From the IMG/VR virus record IMGVR_UViG_3300049733_000155, positions 1 to 41,201 of that record: 41,201 bases of DNA, one strand, 5' to 3'. Origin of the DNA: a virus. This document shows, in pieces, positions 19,619 through 27,057 of the stretch. Position numbers and translations under genes: made by a program. Each line of letters opens with the position of its first letter. Positions within the stretch are counted from its first letter, which is position 1. The notes under the pieces are model-generated. The model did not search any database and was not told where the DNA came from. It was given only the letters and a program-made list of their open reading frames with translations.

Positions 19619-19690
19619 GCGGACTGACGCCGGCGCGCTAACGCCGACGCCAGTCCTGACCACCTACAACCCTGACTAGGAGGGTTTTCG
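19619..19690 (+). promoter_or_regulatory. Structured leader, copy B
   Basis: Outer stem GGACTG/CAGTCC (19621-19626 with 19651-19656), inner stem CGGCG/CGCCG (19631-19635 with 19642-19646) closing the loop CGCTAA, internal loop ACGC on both sides, linker TGACCACC, then AACCCT/AGGGTT (19668-19673 with 19681-19686) with a 7-base loop, containing the Shine-Dalgarno AGGAGGG. ATG at 19691. The architecture, loop TAA and ACCACC linker match copy A, while the stems differ by paired changes. Confidence 0.65.
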
Positions 19691-21169
19691 ATGGCTGAGT
19701 TCAGTCTAAGTCGGAGGGCGATGTTGGCGGGCACAATGGCGAGCGGGGTGATCGCGGCGGTGCCGTGGGAGGTGCGCTCGGCGCCCACGGGCCGGGCGCT
19801 CAAGATCCGGACGCGCCGGATGCGGCGCATGGCCGGCGTGCAGCGGGTCGTCGCGCCGTGGCTCAACGCCGGCTTTGACGCCTTGGTCGCGCGCGTCGGC
19901 GAGCGGGCCGTGCTCGCGCGTTTCTTCCGGGGCATGTACGAGGTCGAGGCGACGCCGACGACGCTCGATCGGCTCGCCGAGTTGGTCGCGCAACGCGGCT
20001 GGCCAGCGGCGCTCCACCGCATGACGCTCCTCGGCGGCACCAGGACCGGGCGGCCGGTGCGCAAGCTCTCGGAGCGCCATCGCGTCGTGGCCCTGACGCG
20101 CCTGGCGCAGATCGAGCGGCTCTATCGCTCCGTCGCGAACCGCAATCCGCACGCCGGGGAAGTGGCGGGGGCGTTGGAGCACATCACCGACTACTCGCGG
20201 CCGATCATCGAGCAGCGCACGCCCGGCGCCGCGCTTCGGCTCGGCTGGACGACGGCGGCGGCGCAGGAAGCCACCTTTGTGCTCCCTGAGATCGTCGTGA
20301 CCGAATCGGGCGAGGCCACGGCGGACTTCGGTCCCGCCGGCGGCAGCGGGGTCGGCTATTCGCAATTCGGGAACTCGATCTACCAGGCGGTGCTCCGCCA
20401 GCGCGTGATTGACGCGCTCGTCGCGCAGCAGCAGCAGCAGCAGGCCGACGCGGAAGCGGCCCGCATCGTCGCGCAGGCCGAGGCGGAATATCAGGCGCGC
20501 TTAACCACCTTCCTGCAGTCCCCCGAAATGGCGCTCTTCGGCGGCGAGGATGCCCGCGAAGTAGTCGATCAGCTCGCGCGGCAACAGCTCCAGGAAGCGC
20601 AGATTCTCGCCGTGCTGACGACGATCGCGGCGGCGGCGCGGCTGGGCGAAATCCTCGCCGACGGGCGCATCATCCCCACGGCCGCCGCGCTCTTCAAAGA
20701 GGCCGCGATCGCGTGGCGGGCCGGGCAGCTCGCCATCGCCGTGGAGGCGATCGGCGGCGCGGTCGTCGTGACGTGGACTGGCGTGTGGATCGTGGCGGCC
20801 CTGGCCGCGCTGACGATCATCGTCACGATGTACATGACGGATGCCCAGGTCACGGCGACGTCGATCGACATCGTGCCCAAGGCCCCGCCGGACGCGGTCA
20901 TGGACGTCGATCTCTCGATCATCCCCAACAGCGACATGCCGGAATCGCTGGTGGAGCCCGAGGTGCCCGACATCGAGGTGGGCGCGCAGGGTAACGTCGG
21001 CGAGATCGCAGGCCCCGAGCCGGGGCCGACGCCGACGCCGACGCTCGAGGAGCAATTCCAATCAGGCTACGACCCGACCGTCGATCCCAACGCGAGCTAC
21101 GAGACGTGGTTGGCTTGGTACTCCTGGAGTTACGGCGGTTTCAACGCTGGGAGCATGAGCGGAGGGTAA
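19691..21169 (+). CDS. Large exported membrane protein, unknown (Tat-like signal)
   Basis: 492 residues. The N-terminus 'MAEFSLSRRAMLAGTMAS' followed by a hydrophobic stretch and 'VPWEVRSA' is a twin-arginine-type signal peptide. Then a helical domain rich in Arg/Ala (to ~170), a beta segment 'ATFVLPEIVVTESGEATADFGPAGG', a Gln run with coiled coil 'VAQQQQQQADAEAARIVAQAEAEYQARL', a strong transmembrane segment around 355-380 ('AVVVTWTGVWIVAALAALTIIVTMYM') and an acidic/Pro-rich tail ending in aromatic residues and a Gly/Ser stretch. No lysozyme, amidase or other catalytic motif seen. Two small membrane protein genes follow immediately. Confidence 0.75.
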   Translation: MAEFSLSRRAMLAGTMASGVIAAVPWEVRSAPTGRALKIRTRRMRRMAGVQRVVAPWLNAGFDALVARVGERAVLARFFRGMYEVEATPTTLDRLAELVAQRGWPAALHRMTLLGGTRTGRPVRKLSERHRVVALTRLAQIERLYRSVANRNPHAGEVAGALEHITDYSRPIIEQRTPGAALRLGWTTAAAQEATFVLPEIVVTESGEATADFGPAGGSGVGYSQFGNSIYQAVLRQRVIDALVAQQQQQQADAEAARIVAQAEAEYQARLTTFLQSPEMALFGGEDAREVVDQLARQQLQEAQILAVLTTIAAAARLGEILADGRIIPTAAALFKEAAIAWRAGQLAIAVEAIGGAVVVTWTGVWIVAALAALTIIVTMYMTDAQVTATSIDIVPKAPPDAVMDVDLSIIPNSDMPESLVEPEVPDIEVGAQGNVGEIAGPEPGPTPTPTLEEQFQSGYDPTVDPNASYETWLAWYSWSYGGFNAGSMSGG

Positions 21170-21172
21170 GCA

Positions 21173-21370
21173 ATGAGAAAACTCGGCCTCGTGATCCTGA
21201 GCGGCTTCGCGACCGCGATCCTCGTCGTGTTGCTGACGAAGCTCGTGGTGGTCACCATCGCCGCGCTCCACGTCCCGCCCGGCGCCGGCCAACTCGCCGT
21301 GCTGGGCCTCGCGGGCGTAGCCACGGTCGCCGGAACGGTCTGGCTCTCGCGCCTCGGAAAACGGCGATGA
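21173..21370 (+). CDS. Small two-span membrane protein, holin-like
   Basis: 65 residues. Two transmembrane segments at about 4-29 ('LGLVILSGFATAILVVLLTKLVVVTIAAL') and 38-58 ('GQLAVLGLAGVATVAGTVWLS') and a basic tail 'RLGKRR'. Starts 3 bases after the large membrane protein gene with a GGAGGGTAAGCA site. Size and topology resemble class II holins, but no endolysin is adjacent. Confidence 0.65.
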   Translation: MRKLGLVILSGFATAILVVLLTKLVVVTIAALHVPPGAGQLAVLGLAGVATVAGTVWLSRLGKRR

Positions 21371-21594
21371 GAGTGGTGCCGCCGCCCGAGCCGTTGGGCC
21401 TGTTCTTCTGGACCACGCTGGCGCTCGACCGGGTGCCGGTGTGGGCGCTGCTGCTGGTCGTCGTCGCGCTTTGCGCCGAGATCTACACCGTCGGCCAGTG
21501 GCGGCGCGGACTCCTCGCCGGCACGGGCTTCACCTGGAGCTATGTGGCCTTCGTGATCCTGACCGCATGGGCGGTAGCGTGGCTGGCCGCCTAA
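21367..21594 (+). CDS. Small multi-span membrane protein
   Basis: 75 residues from MRVVPPPEPLGLFFWTTL, start overlapping the previous stop (ATGA). Hydrophobic segments at about 8-22, 26-42 ('VWALLLVVVALCAEIYTV') and 55-75 ('FTWSYVAFVILTAWAVAWLAA'), so two or three spans. Last gene of the rightward operon; 17 bases later the leftward operon ends. Confidence 0.65.
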   Translation: MRVVPPPEPLGLFFWTTLALDRVPVWALLLVVVALCAEIYTVGQWRRGLLAGTGFTWSYVAFVILTAWAVAWLAA

Positions 21595-21611
21595 GCGTAA
21601 ACCAGCAGTGA

Positions 21612-21944
21612 TCACGACATGGCCCGCGCCGCGGCGTACCGCTCGCGCTCCCGCGACATGCGCACGGCGACCTTGCACAACGAGCACCAGCGGGCGTTAT
21701 TGCCCCGAGACTCGCCGAGCTTGCCGCACCCCTCGCAGCGATACGGCCGGGCCTCCCGCGTGTACCGACCGCGGCCGTCCTCGAGGGCCGACGGCACCGG
21801 CCGCAGGATCGGCCGCTTGAGCCAGACGTCGGTGCAGCCGCAGCGGCAGTAGATCCGCCCGCCTTCAAACCCCGCCCGCGCCAGCTGGATGACCGAGTGC
21901 CAGTCGACGAGGAGCGGTCCGCCGCAGATCTCGCAATCGGTCAT
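21612..21944 (-). CDS. Zinc-ribbon protein with four CxxC-type sites
   Basis: 110 residues starting MTDCEICGGPLLVDWHSV. Cysteine pairs 'CEIC', 'CRCGC', 'CEGC' and 'CSLC' suggest two zinc ribbons. Basic C-terminus 'VRMSRERERYAAARAMS'. It is the last gene of the leftward tail cluster; its start overlaps the upstream stop (ATGA). Role unknown. Confidence 0.7.
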   Translation of the reverse strand: MTDCEICGGPLLVDWHSVIQLARAGFEGGRIYCRCGCTDVWLKRPILRPVPSALEDGRGRYTREARPYRCEGCGKLGESRGNNARWCSLCKVAVRMSRERERYAAARAMS

Positions 21945-22252
21945 TGATCCTCGACGGGCACGTCGAGCTCGTTCTCGAAGGTGTTGTTGAGGCTCGTCGT
22001 GACCTGCATCTGCACCCGGTGCGTTTCGCCGTGCGCCCCGGCCTGAACGCGGATGGTGCAGGTCGGGCCGGGGTTCCCGCCAGGCGAGCCCGACAGGAAC
22101 GTCGCGCTCGAGTCGGTGTCGTCATTGCGCCGGCGTGAGGTCACCGTGCGGGCGCTGATGGTTTCGCCCGCCGCGAGCTCGGGCGTGAAGTCGATGCCGA
22201 CCACGAATGACTCGGTCGATTGCTTGGGCGGATAGACGATGCCGACGAGCAT
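21941..22252 (-). CDS. Phage Ig-like/beta-sandwich structural protein
   Basis: 103 residues from an ATG overlapping the fibre gene stop (TAATG). 'YPPKQSTESFVVGIDFTPELAAGETISARTVTS' and 'HRVQMQVTTSLNNTFENELDVPVED' follow the pattern of small phage beta-sandwich proteins ('PKDP.E.ldY..DF...L..G.tI....V', then 'y.v...v.Ts.Gr..E..l...v'). These lie next to fibre genes in many phages and are presumed virion proteins. Confidence 0.7.
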   Translation of the reverse strand: MLVGIVYPPKQSTESFVVGIDFTPELAAGETISARTVTSRRRNDDTDSSATFLSGSPGGNPGPTCTIRVQAGAHGETHRVQMQVTTSLNNTFENELDVPVEDQ

Positions 22253-24207
22253 TAGGGCCTCCGTGCGGTGGTGGCGCCCGGCGGCGCGAGGAACAGGCCG
22301 GAGCGCGCCTGTCCCGTCGCGGCGCCGCGCGCCGGGTTGGCTGGGTAGGTCGGGGCGCGCGCTTGCCCCTGGTAGGCGCCGTTTCGGCCGGGGGCGCTCC
22401 CGGTGAAGATCGGCGGGGCCGCGGCGGCGCTGCCGTCTTCCATGACGCCGAGGACGGTGGCCAGGCCGGCGGCGGATCCGCTGGCCGCGACGATGACGGC
22501 CGCGTGCGCCGTGGCGACGCCGAGCCCTGCAGCCGTCGCCACCGAGCTCGCCTGGGCGCCGCTGATCGCCGCCACGGTCGCGAGGCCCGCCGCCGCCCCG
22601 CTGCCCGCCCGGAGCATCCCGCTGGCCGCCGTGACGGTCGAGGTGCCCGCCGCCGTGCCGGTGACGCTCCACGCGGCGCCCGGCACCTTCTCGCCCTGGC
22701 CGGTGGCGACGCCGGTGCCGGCCGAGCTCGCGACCGCTGTCCGGATGGTGGAGCTCGCGGCCGCGGCGACGGCCGCGCCCGAGGTCGCCGCGACGGTCGC
22801 CCAGCGGATCCCGCTGACGCCCGTGACGCTCGAGGTGCCGCTGGCGGTGGCATCAGAGCCCGTGGATGCCGCGTCGGCCCCGGCGCCGGTCGCCGTGCCC
22901 GCGCCGCTCGTGGTGCCCTGGGCCGCAATGATGGCGGCGGATGTGCCGGTCGGTACGGCCAGGCCCGAGATCGTGCCTGTAGCGCCAGCCGTGGCCCCGG
23001 AGACGCCATTAACGGTCGCGGTGCCGACCGCCGTGCCGTCCGAGCCGGTCGAGGCGGCGTTGGCGCCCTGGCCGGTCGCCGTGCCCGAGCCCGAGCTTGA
23101 GCCCGTGCCGGCGGTGACCGCGGCGGCCGCCCCCGACGGCGTGCCGATCCCGGTGGCGGCGGCGCCGACGCGCCAGATGGCCGAGGTCGCGCCGGTCGTC
23201 GTCCCGGCGCCCGTAGCGGCTCCGAGCCCGCTCGCGAAGGCGGCAGCCGTCCCGGTGGCGACGCCGGCCCCGGTCGTGGCCGCGCCGATCTGCCAGATCG
23301 CCGAGCTCGAGGCGCTCGCGGTGCCGGTGCCAGTGGCGGTGCCAGTCGCTTCGAAAACCGCCGCCGCCGCGCCTTTGCCGAAATACTGGTCGGCGAAGTA
23401 GTCGCCGTGGAAGTAGTTCGTGTGGAAATAGCGTTGATCGAGTGTGGATACCGGACCGTCGCCCTGGACGGTGCAGGTGCCGACCGCCGCGCCGACGCCC
23501 TCGACCACCGTGACCGTCTGCGAGTCGGCGGCGACCGTGCAGGTGCCGTCCGCGTCGCCGACCGTCTCGGCCAGGAAGTCGAGGTCGTCCGAGAATTCCA
23601 TCCACGGCCGGTAAGTCGTGCCCGTCTGCGTGTTGTCTTCGGGCAGGTCGCCGCTGCTGGCCGTGCCGCCCCACCGCACCGAGCCGTTGTGCCCCTGCGT
23701 GCCGCCGCCGGCCGTGCCCGTGCCGCCCAGGCCGACCTCGACGACGAGCCGGTCGCCGTCCTGCACGGTGGAGAGTGTTGAAATGGCGGTCGAGGCGAGC
23801 GAGCGGTTGCCGAGCGACGTCGCCGCCTCCAGCGTGGCCGTGCGCGTGATCGCCAGGAGCGAGCCGCGCACCGCGTTGCTGCTGTCGATCACGTAGATCT
23901 TGACGGTCAGGAATAGGTCGTTGCCGGCGTTGGCCTCGAGGACTTGCCACTGGCCCTTGACGTTGCCGCTGATCGTCTGGGCCTTGAGCGGGTCGGAGAC
24001 GTACTGACGAAAGAGCGCGTTGGTGCTGACGACGTGATCGGACGAATCGAACGTGATCGCGACGGTGGCGAGCGCGCTGCTATCGGCCGTGGCCGCCTGC
24101 AGGCGGCGACGCACGGGCGTGGCTTCGACGTGCCCCCAGTCCGTGCCCGACGGCGTCGGCGAGACGGCGGCGGCCTCGCTCGCGTTGAAGTAGACGCGGG
24201 TCGCCAC
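22252..24207 (-). CDS. Fibre-like protein with YF repeats and long Ala/Gly/Thr/Ser region
   Basis: 651 residues. Residues 1-~220 form a beta-rich domain with 'ADSSALATVAITFDSSDHVVS', 'DLFLTVKIYVIDSSN' and 'VQDGDRLVVEVGLGGTG'. Residues ~260-277 hold four YFxxx units ('YFHTNYFHGDYFADQYF'). From ~280 to ~590 the protein is almost only Ala, Gly, Thr, Ser and Val, in irregular ~20-residue units such as 'TTGAGVATG' and 'GSGTATGQGANAAS' with rare Trp, as expected of beta-solenoid or stalk repeats. The last ~50 residues are Pro/Ala/Arg-rich. Probably a long tail fibre or side appendage; receptor binding is inferred only from position. Confidence 0.7.
   Translation of the reverse strand: MATRVYFNASEAAAVSPTPSGTDWGHVEATPVRRRLQAATADSSALATVAITFDSSDHVVSTNALFRQYVSDPLKAQTISGNVKGQWQVLEANAGNDLFLTVKIYVIDSSNAVRGSLLAITRTATLEAATSLGNRSLASTAISTLSTVQDGDRLVVEVGLGGTGTAGGGTQGHNGSVRWGGTASSGDLPEDNTQTGTTYRPWMEFSDDLDFLAETVGDADGTCTVAADSQTVTVVEGVGAAVGTCTVQGDGPVSTLDQRYFHTNYFHGDYFADQYFGKGAAAAVFEATGTATGTGTASASSSAIWQIGAATTGAGVATGTAAAFASGLGAATGAGTTTGATSAIWRVGAAATGIGTPSGAAAAVTAGTGSSSGSGTATGQGANAASTGSDGTAVGTATVNGVSGATAGATGTISGLAVPTGTSAAIIAAQGTTSGAGTATGAGADAASTGSDATASGTSSVTGVSGIRWATVAATSGAAVAAAASSTIRTAVASSAGTGVATGQGEKVPGAAWSVTGTAAGTSTVTAASGMLRAGSGAAAGLATVAAISGAQASSVATAAGLGVATAHAAVIVAASGSAAGLATVLGVMEDGSAAAAPPIFTGSAPGRNGAYQGQARAPTYPANPARGAATGQARSGLFLAPPGATTARRP
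23380..23430 (-). repeat. YFxxx repeat cassette in the fibre gene
   Basis: Four units of 15 bases encode YF followed by three variable residues. The same arrangement occurs inside gpJ at 34690-34740. Related to that copy at both protein and DNA level (TACTTC units), though spacers differ. Confidence 0.65.
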
Positions 24208-24208
24208 A

Positions 24209-24793
24209 TCAGTCGAATAGGACAGCCTGCGGCGATGGTGGCTCGGCGAGCGCGACTATCTGACTCCAGGCGTGCTCGGCGCGCTCGTACTTCTTGATCC
24301 AATTGCAGTTCGCGCAGAGGAGTTGATAAATGCCCGGCGGCGCAGCGAGAACCGCGTTTAGATATTCGTGGGTGTTACTCCAACGCTCCCGATCGCGTCT
24401 ACCCCCGCCGTTAACATGATCGATCTGGAGCGTGCGCCAATCAGTGAAACCGCAGCGCACGCACTGATTGCCGAGTGCGCGAAGGACATGCTGCCGCACC
24501 TCGCGCGTTCGGGCGAGATTAAGCGGAGCCCTCCGCAGGCGAACCAGTGCCCCATTTCGCGCATACGACTCGCGCTTATGTCGTCTGACGACCTCCGGAT
24601 TTTTCCTTCTCCAGCGGCGCACGGCATCACGACGACGAAGAACCCGTTCTTCCGCTGCAAGAGTTTTGCGCCCTCGGTTGCCGGCGGTACTGGAGCATGA
24701 CTGCGAGCAAAAGCGATACGGCTGATTGCCGCGCTTCGGCTTCTGAAACGCGGCGCCGCACTCCTCGCAGACGCCAGAAAAGATCTGACGCAC
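24209..24793 (-). CDS. HNH homing-type endonuclease with zinc-finger N-terminus
   Basis: 194 residues. The N-terminal 'CEECGAAFQKPKRGNQPYRFCSQSC' is a treble-clef-type zinc finger. A basic helical linker follows ('RRDAVRRWRRKNPEVVRRHKRESYARNG'), then the HNH core 'CVRCGFTDWRTLQIDHVNGGGRRDR' and 'YQLLCANCNWIKKYER', with H and N in place. The GTG at 24793 was chosen since AGGAGG lies about 10 bases upstream, embedded in the end of the upstream gene; the frame is open further. A free-standing HNH gene between tail genes suggests a homing element. Confidence 0.88.
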   Translation of the reverse strand: MRQIFSGVCEECGAAFQKPKRGNQPYRFCSQSCSSTAGNRGRKTLAAEERVLRRRDAVRRWRRKNPEVVRRHKRESYARNGALVRLRRAPLNLARTREVRQHVLRALGNQCVRCGFTDWRTLQIDHVNGGGRRDRERWSNTHEYLNAVLAAPPGIYQLLCANCNWIKKYERAEHAWSQIVALAEPPSPQAVLFD

Positions 24794-24797
24794 GGCG

Positions 24798-25373
24798 TCA
24801 ATCCTCCTGGATTGTGGAGCTGGACTTAATTCTTGGGATGACTCCCGAACTGACCGAAATTGACGGGGAAACTCCACCGCTATACATCAAGGTCCCCGCG
24901 CCCGAGGATGAGGTCACCACGCCGAAGTACGTGATGGTCGCGGTGCCGGCGGTGCATTCTCCGAAGTCCGCGTTAGCGGCCGGGCTCACGGAATTGGCGG
25001 TGACGACGAAGCCCGCACCTGAGCGCGCCACCGCGACGCGGCCATAGCCGGTATAACTGGTCTCGCTCGTCGTGGCCGTACCGGTGTCGCCGGGATCGGC
25101 CGTATGCAGCGAGAGCCAGAACGAACCCGCCGTCGTCGACCCGCGCAGGCCGGTCGCGTCGCCGACGTTGGCAAAGTTCGTATTGTTGAACAGCAGCAAT
25201 AGCAGCGCGTTCTCGCACGCGTCGCTCTTGCTGCCGCCCTGGATCAGCGGGATCTCGCGGTCGCCGAGCAGCAGCATCAGGCGCGGGAAGAAGCGGAGCT
25301 TCGGCGCGCGGATCGGCTCGATCGTCGCTTCGATGATGCGGCGCGCAGGCCGCCGTCGCAGTAGCAGGCTCAT
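24798..25373 (-). CDS. Tail-associated beta-rich protein
   Basis: 191 residues. The N-terminal ~50 residues are basic and hydrophobic ('RAPKLRFFPRLMLLLGDREIPLI'); after that comes a module common in phage tail clusters: 'SDACENALLLLLFNNTNFANVGDATGLRGSTTAGSFWLSLHTADPGDTGTATTSETSYTGYGRVAVARS', followed by 'ADFGECTAGTATITYFGVVTSSSGAGTLMYSGGV'. The function of this module is not established to my knowledge; a virion fibre or appendage role is likely from its repeated co-occurrence with fibres. Confidence 0.7.
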   Translation of the reverse strand: MSLLLRRRPARRIIEATIEPIRAPKLRFFPRLMLLLGDREIPLIQGGSKSDACENALLLLLFNNTNFANVGDATGLRGSTTAGSFWLSLHTADPGDTGTATTSETSYTGYGRVAVARSGAGFVVTANSVSPAANADFGECTAGTATITYFGVVTSSSGAGTLMYSGGVSPSISVSSGVIPRIKSSSTIQED

Positions 25374-25609
25374 GGTGTCACCCCTTTAGGCTGGGCGCTC
25401 GGCGCCCCCCAGCCCAAGAATGCGAACGGACTCATGCCATCCGTGGCGATCTCGTCGCCCGCGCCGCCGACGCCGAGCCAGAACGCGAAGGCCCCGACGC
25501 CCGCCTCTTCCCCGATCGGCGACCCGGCCAGATCGAACCCCGTCTCGCCGATCACGACGGCCCCGCCGCCCGCCCGGCCTTGCGTCGACTTGATGCGTCG
25601 CTTAGGCAC
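25370..25609 (-). CDS. Small Gly/Ala-rich protein in tail cluster
   Basis: 79 residues from a GTG overlapping the upstream stop by 8 bases. Basic start MPKRRIKSTQGRAGG, then hydrophobic 'VGAFAFWLGVGGAGDEIATDG'. The stop overlaps the next start (ATGA). No family recognised. Confidence 0.5.
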   Translation of the reverse strand: MPKRRIKSTQGRAGGGAVVIGETGFDLAGSPIGEEAGVGAFAFWLGVGGAGDEIATDGMSPFAFLGWGAPSAQPKGVTP

Positions 25610-26339
25610 TGGGGGTTAGGGTCATGCCCGTTCGGTTGTTGCTAGCATCTATCGTCGCCGCGACGCGGGTGGTTGAGCCGTCGGGCGTCGCGATCGTGGC
25701 GCCGGCCGAGCTCGTGCGCCCGGCGAGGACGGCCAGCATGATGCTCAGGGCCTGGCCGAGCGTGTAGCTCCCGGCGGTCTCGACGACGAGGGCCTTGACG
25801 GCGGCGGCGATCTCGGTGCCCGCGCCCGCCGCGAGCTGGGCCGAGTCGATCGCATTCGTCGCAATCGTCGTGCTCGTGATCGCGCCCGCGGCGAAGGTGT
25901 TCGCGTCGATGGCGCCGTCGGCGATCTTCGCGGCGGTGATGGCGTCGGCCTGGATCGCGCTGGCGGTAATGGCGTTGGCGGCGATCGTGTTGACGTTGAC
26001 GTTCAGCACGCTCGCGCCAAACATCGAATCCCAGACGTTCGCGGGCACGACCATCATGTCGAGCCAGACCGGCAGGGCGCCCGTAAAGTTCACATGCAGG
26101 CGCAGGACACCGAGCGTGCCGGTATCGGTCGTGTTGAGCAGGCACGAGTAATTACCGTTTTCCTGGTGCGCGGGCGCGGTCGTCTCGCCTTTCTGGGCGT
26201 AGGCCGCGCCGTTCTTGCTCAGGCGGATCGAGGCCTGCACGAGACTGAGCCCGGTCTGCGCGGTGAAGCCATCCGACGACGAGACGAAGGGGCCGATCGT
26301 CAGCGTCACGGCGGTCGATTGCTTCAGCCAGAGGCTCAT
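25602..26339 (-). CDS. Baseplate/fibre-like protein with pseudo-repeats
   Basis: 245 residues. An N-terminal beta-sandwich ('STAVTLTIGPFVSSSDGFTAQTGLSLVQASIRLSKNGAAYAQKGETTAPAHQENGNYSCLLNTTDTGTLGVLRLHV') resembles that in the gene at 29911-30498. It is followed by 'NTIAANAITASAIQADAITAAKIADGAIDANTFAAGAITSTTIATNAIDSAQLA', short I/A units of the kind that form trimeric fibre shafts, and a helical/beta tip 'GSYTLGQALSIMLAVLAGRTSSAGATIATPDGSTTRVAATIDASNNRTGM'. Likely a virion fibre. Confidence 0.7.
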   Translation of the reverse strand: MSLWLKQSTAVTLTIGPFVSSSDGFTAQTGLSLVQASIRLSKNGAAYAQKGETTAPAHQENGNYSCLLNTTDTGTLGVLRLHVNFTGALPVWLDMMVVPANVWDSMFGASVLNVNVNTIAANAITASAIQADAITAAKIADGAIDANTFAAGAITSTTIATNAIDSAQLAAGAGTEIAAAVKALVVETAGSYTLGQALSIMLAVLAGRTSSAGATIATPDGSTTRVAATIDASNNRTGMTLTPSA

Positions 26340-26343
26340 CGCG

Positions 26344-27057
26344 TTAGCTCCTCATCCGCCGCGCGTGCATGGCCTGTCGGGGCACCCCGGCCGTGGTCTC
26401 TTTGAACGCGGCGTTGACGATTGACCAATCTTGCGTGGCGGTGCCATAGCCGAAGCCGACGTTGTAGCTTCCCGCCGTCGTCGCGAGGCGGAATTCACAG
26501 GCGTAAGGCTGGATGCTCGCGGTGTCATCCGAATAGATCATGGTGTAGCCCGAGCCCGGCGACCAGCCGAAGCCGCTTGACGGGACCACGATGGCCCCAA
26601 GAATCAGGTCATTCGCGGCGAGCGTCGTGATGGTATCGACCGCCGTGGCGTTGCTATTGCCGGTGGCCTCCCCTCCGTTGACGTCCAGCGTAATGCTGGT
26701 CCCGCTAAACTCATTGATGCAGTCATTGTTGTAATTCACGTTCCCCGTGAGATTGGTGGTGACATTCAGCGCCAGCGAACCAGAGCCCGTGATCGGGGCA
26801 TACGCGAGGTAGGCTTTCGCGCGCCCGCTCAGGGCCACCCCCGTCGAGCCGAGAATCGCGGTCATCGCCCCGAGGGTGGCCGTGCCCGAATACTTGGTGA
26901 CGGTCACGCTCGTGATGCCCGCCGTGGGCGACCAAATGCCGCCCGAGACGATGATAAAGTTGCCGGCCGTGACATCGTTCGGAAAGAAGATTTGATTGTT
27001 GTCACTGCTCCCCGATTGGTGCGTGCCGATTTGACTGGCGACTTGGGCTATTGCCAA
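26344..27057 (-). CDS. Beta-rich tail-cluster protein
   Basis: 237 residues, from a TTG overlapping the previous gene's end. It resembles phage beta-sandwich proteins with 'NFIIVSGGIWSPTAGITSVTVTKYSGTATLG', 'AKAYLAYAPITGSGSLALNV', 'INEFSGTSITLDVNGGEATGN' and 'WSIVNAAFKE', a pattern seen in predicted carbohydrate-binding/tail proteins. Rich in Thr, Ser, Gly and low in charge, consistent with a surface-exposed or secreted structure. Specific role unknown. Confidence 0.6.
   Translation of the reverse strand: MAIAQVASQIGTHQSGSSDNNQIFFPNDVTAGNFIIVSGGIWSPTAGITSVTVTKYSGTATLGAMTAILGSTGVALSGRAKAYLAYAPITGSGSLALNVTTNLTGNVNYNNDCINEFSGTSITLDVNGGEATGNSNATAVDTITTLAANDLILGAIVVPSSGFGWSPGSGYTMIYSDDTASIQPYACEFRLATTAGSYNVGFGYGTATQDWSIVNAAFKETTAGVPRQAMHARRMRS

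Noticed and set aside
19247-19690. TAAC boxes suggesting integron attC sites
   Set aside because: No GTTRRRY half-site is present, there is no integron integrase, and the element is better explained by RNA stems that covary and end in a Shine-Dalgarno hairpin.
21106-21370. Upstream extension of the 21367 membrane protein frame
   Set aside because: The extension is an Arg-rich shadow of the preceding genes; the ATG overlapping the prior stop is the natural start.
22252-24207. Repeat-rich fibre gene as target of a diversity-generating retroelement
   Set aside because: No reverse transcriptase and no template/variable repeat pair with adenine-specific differences was found.
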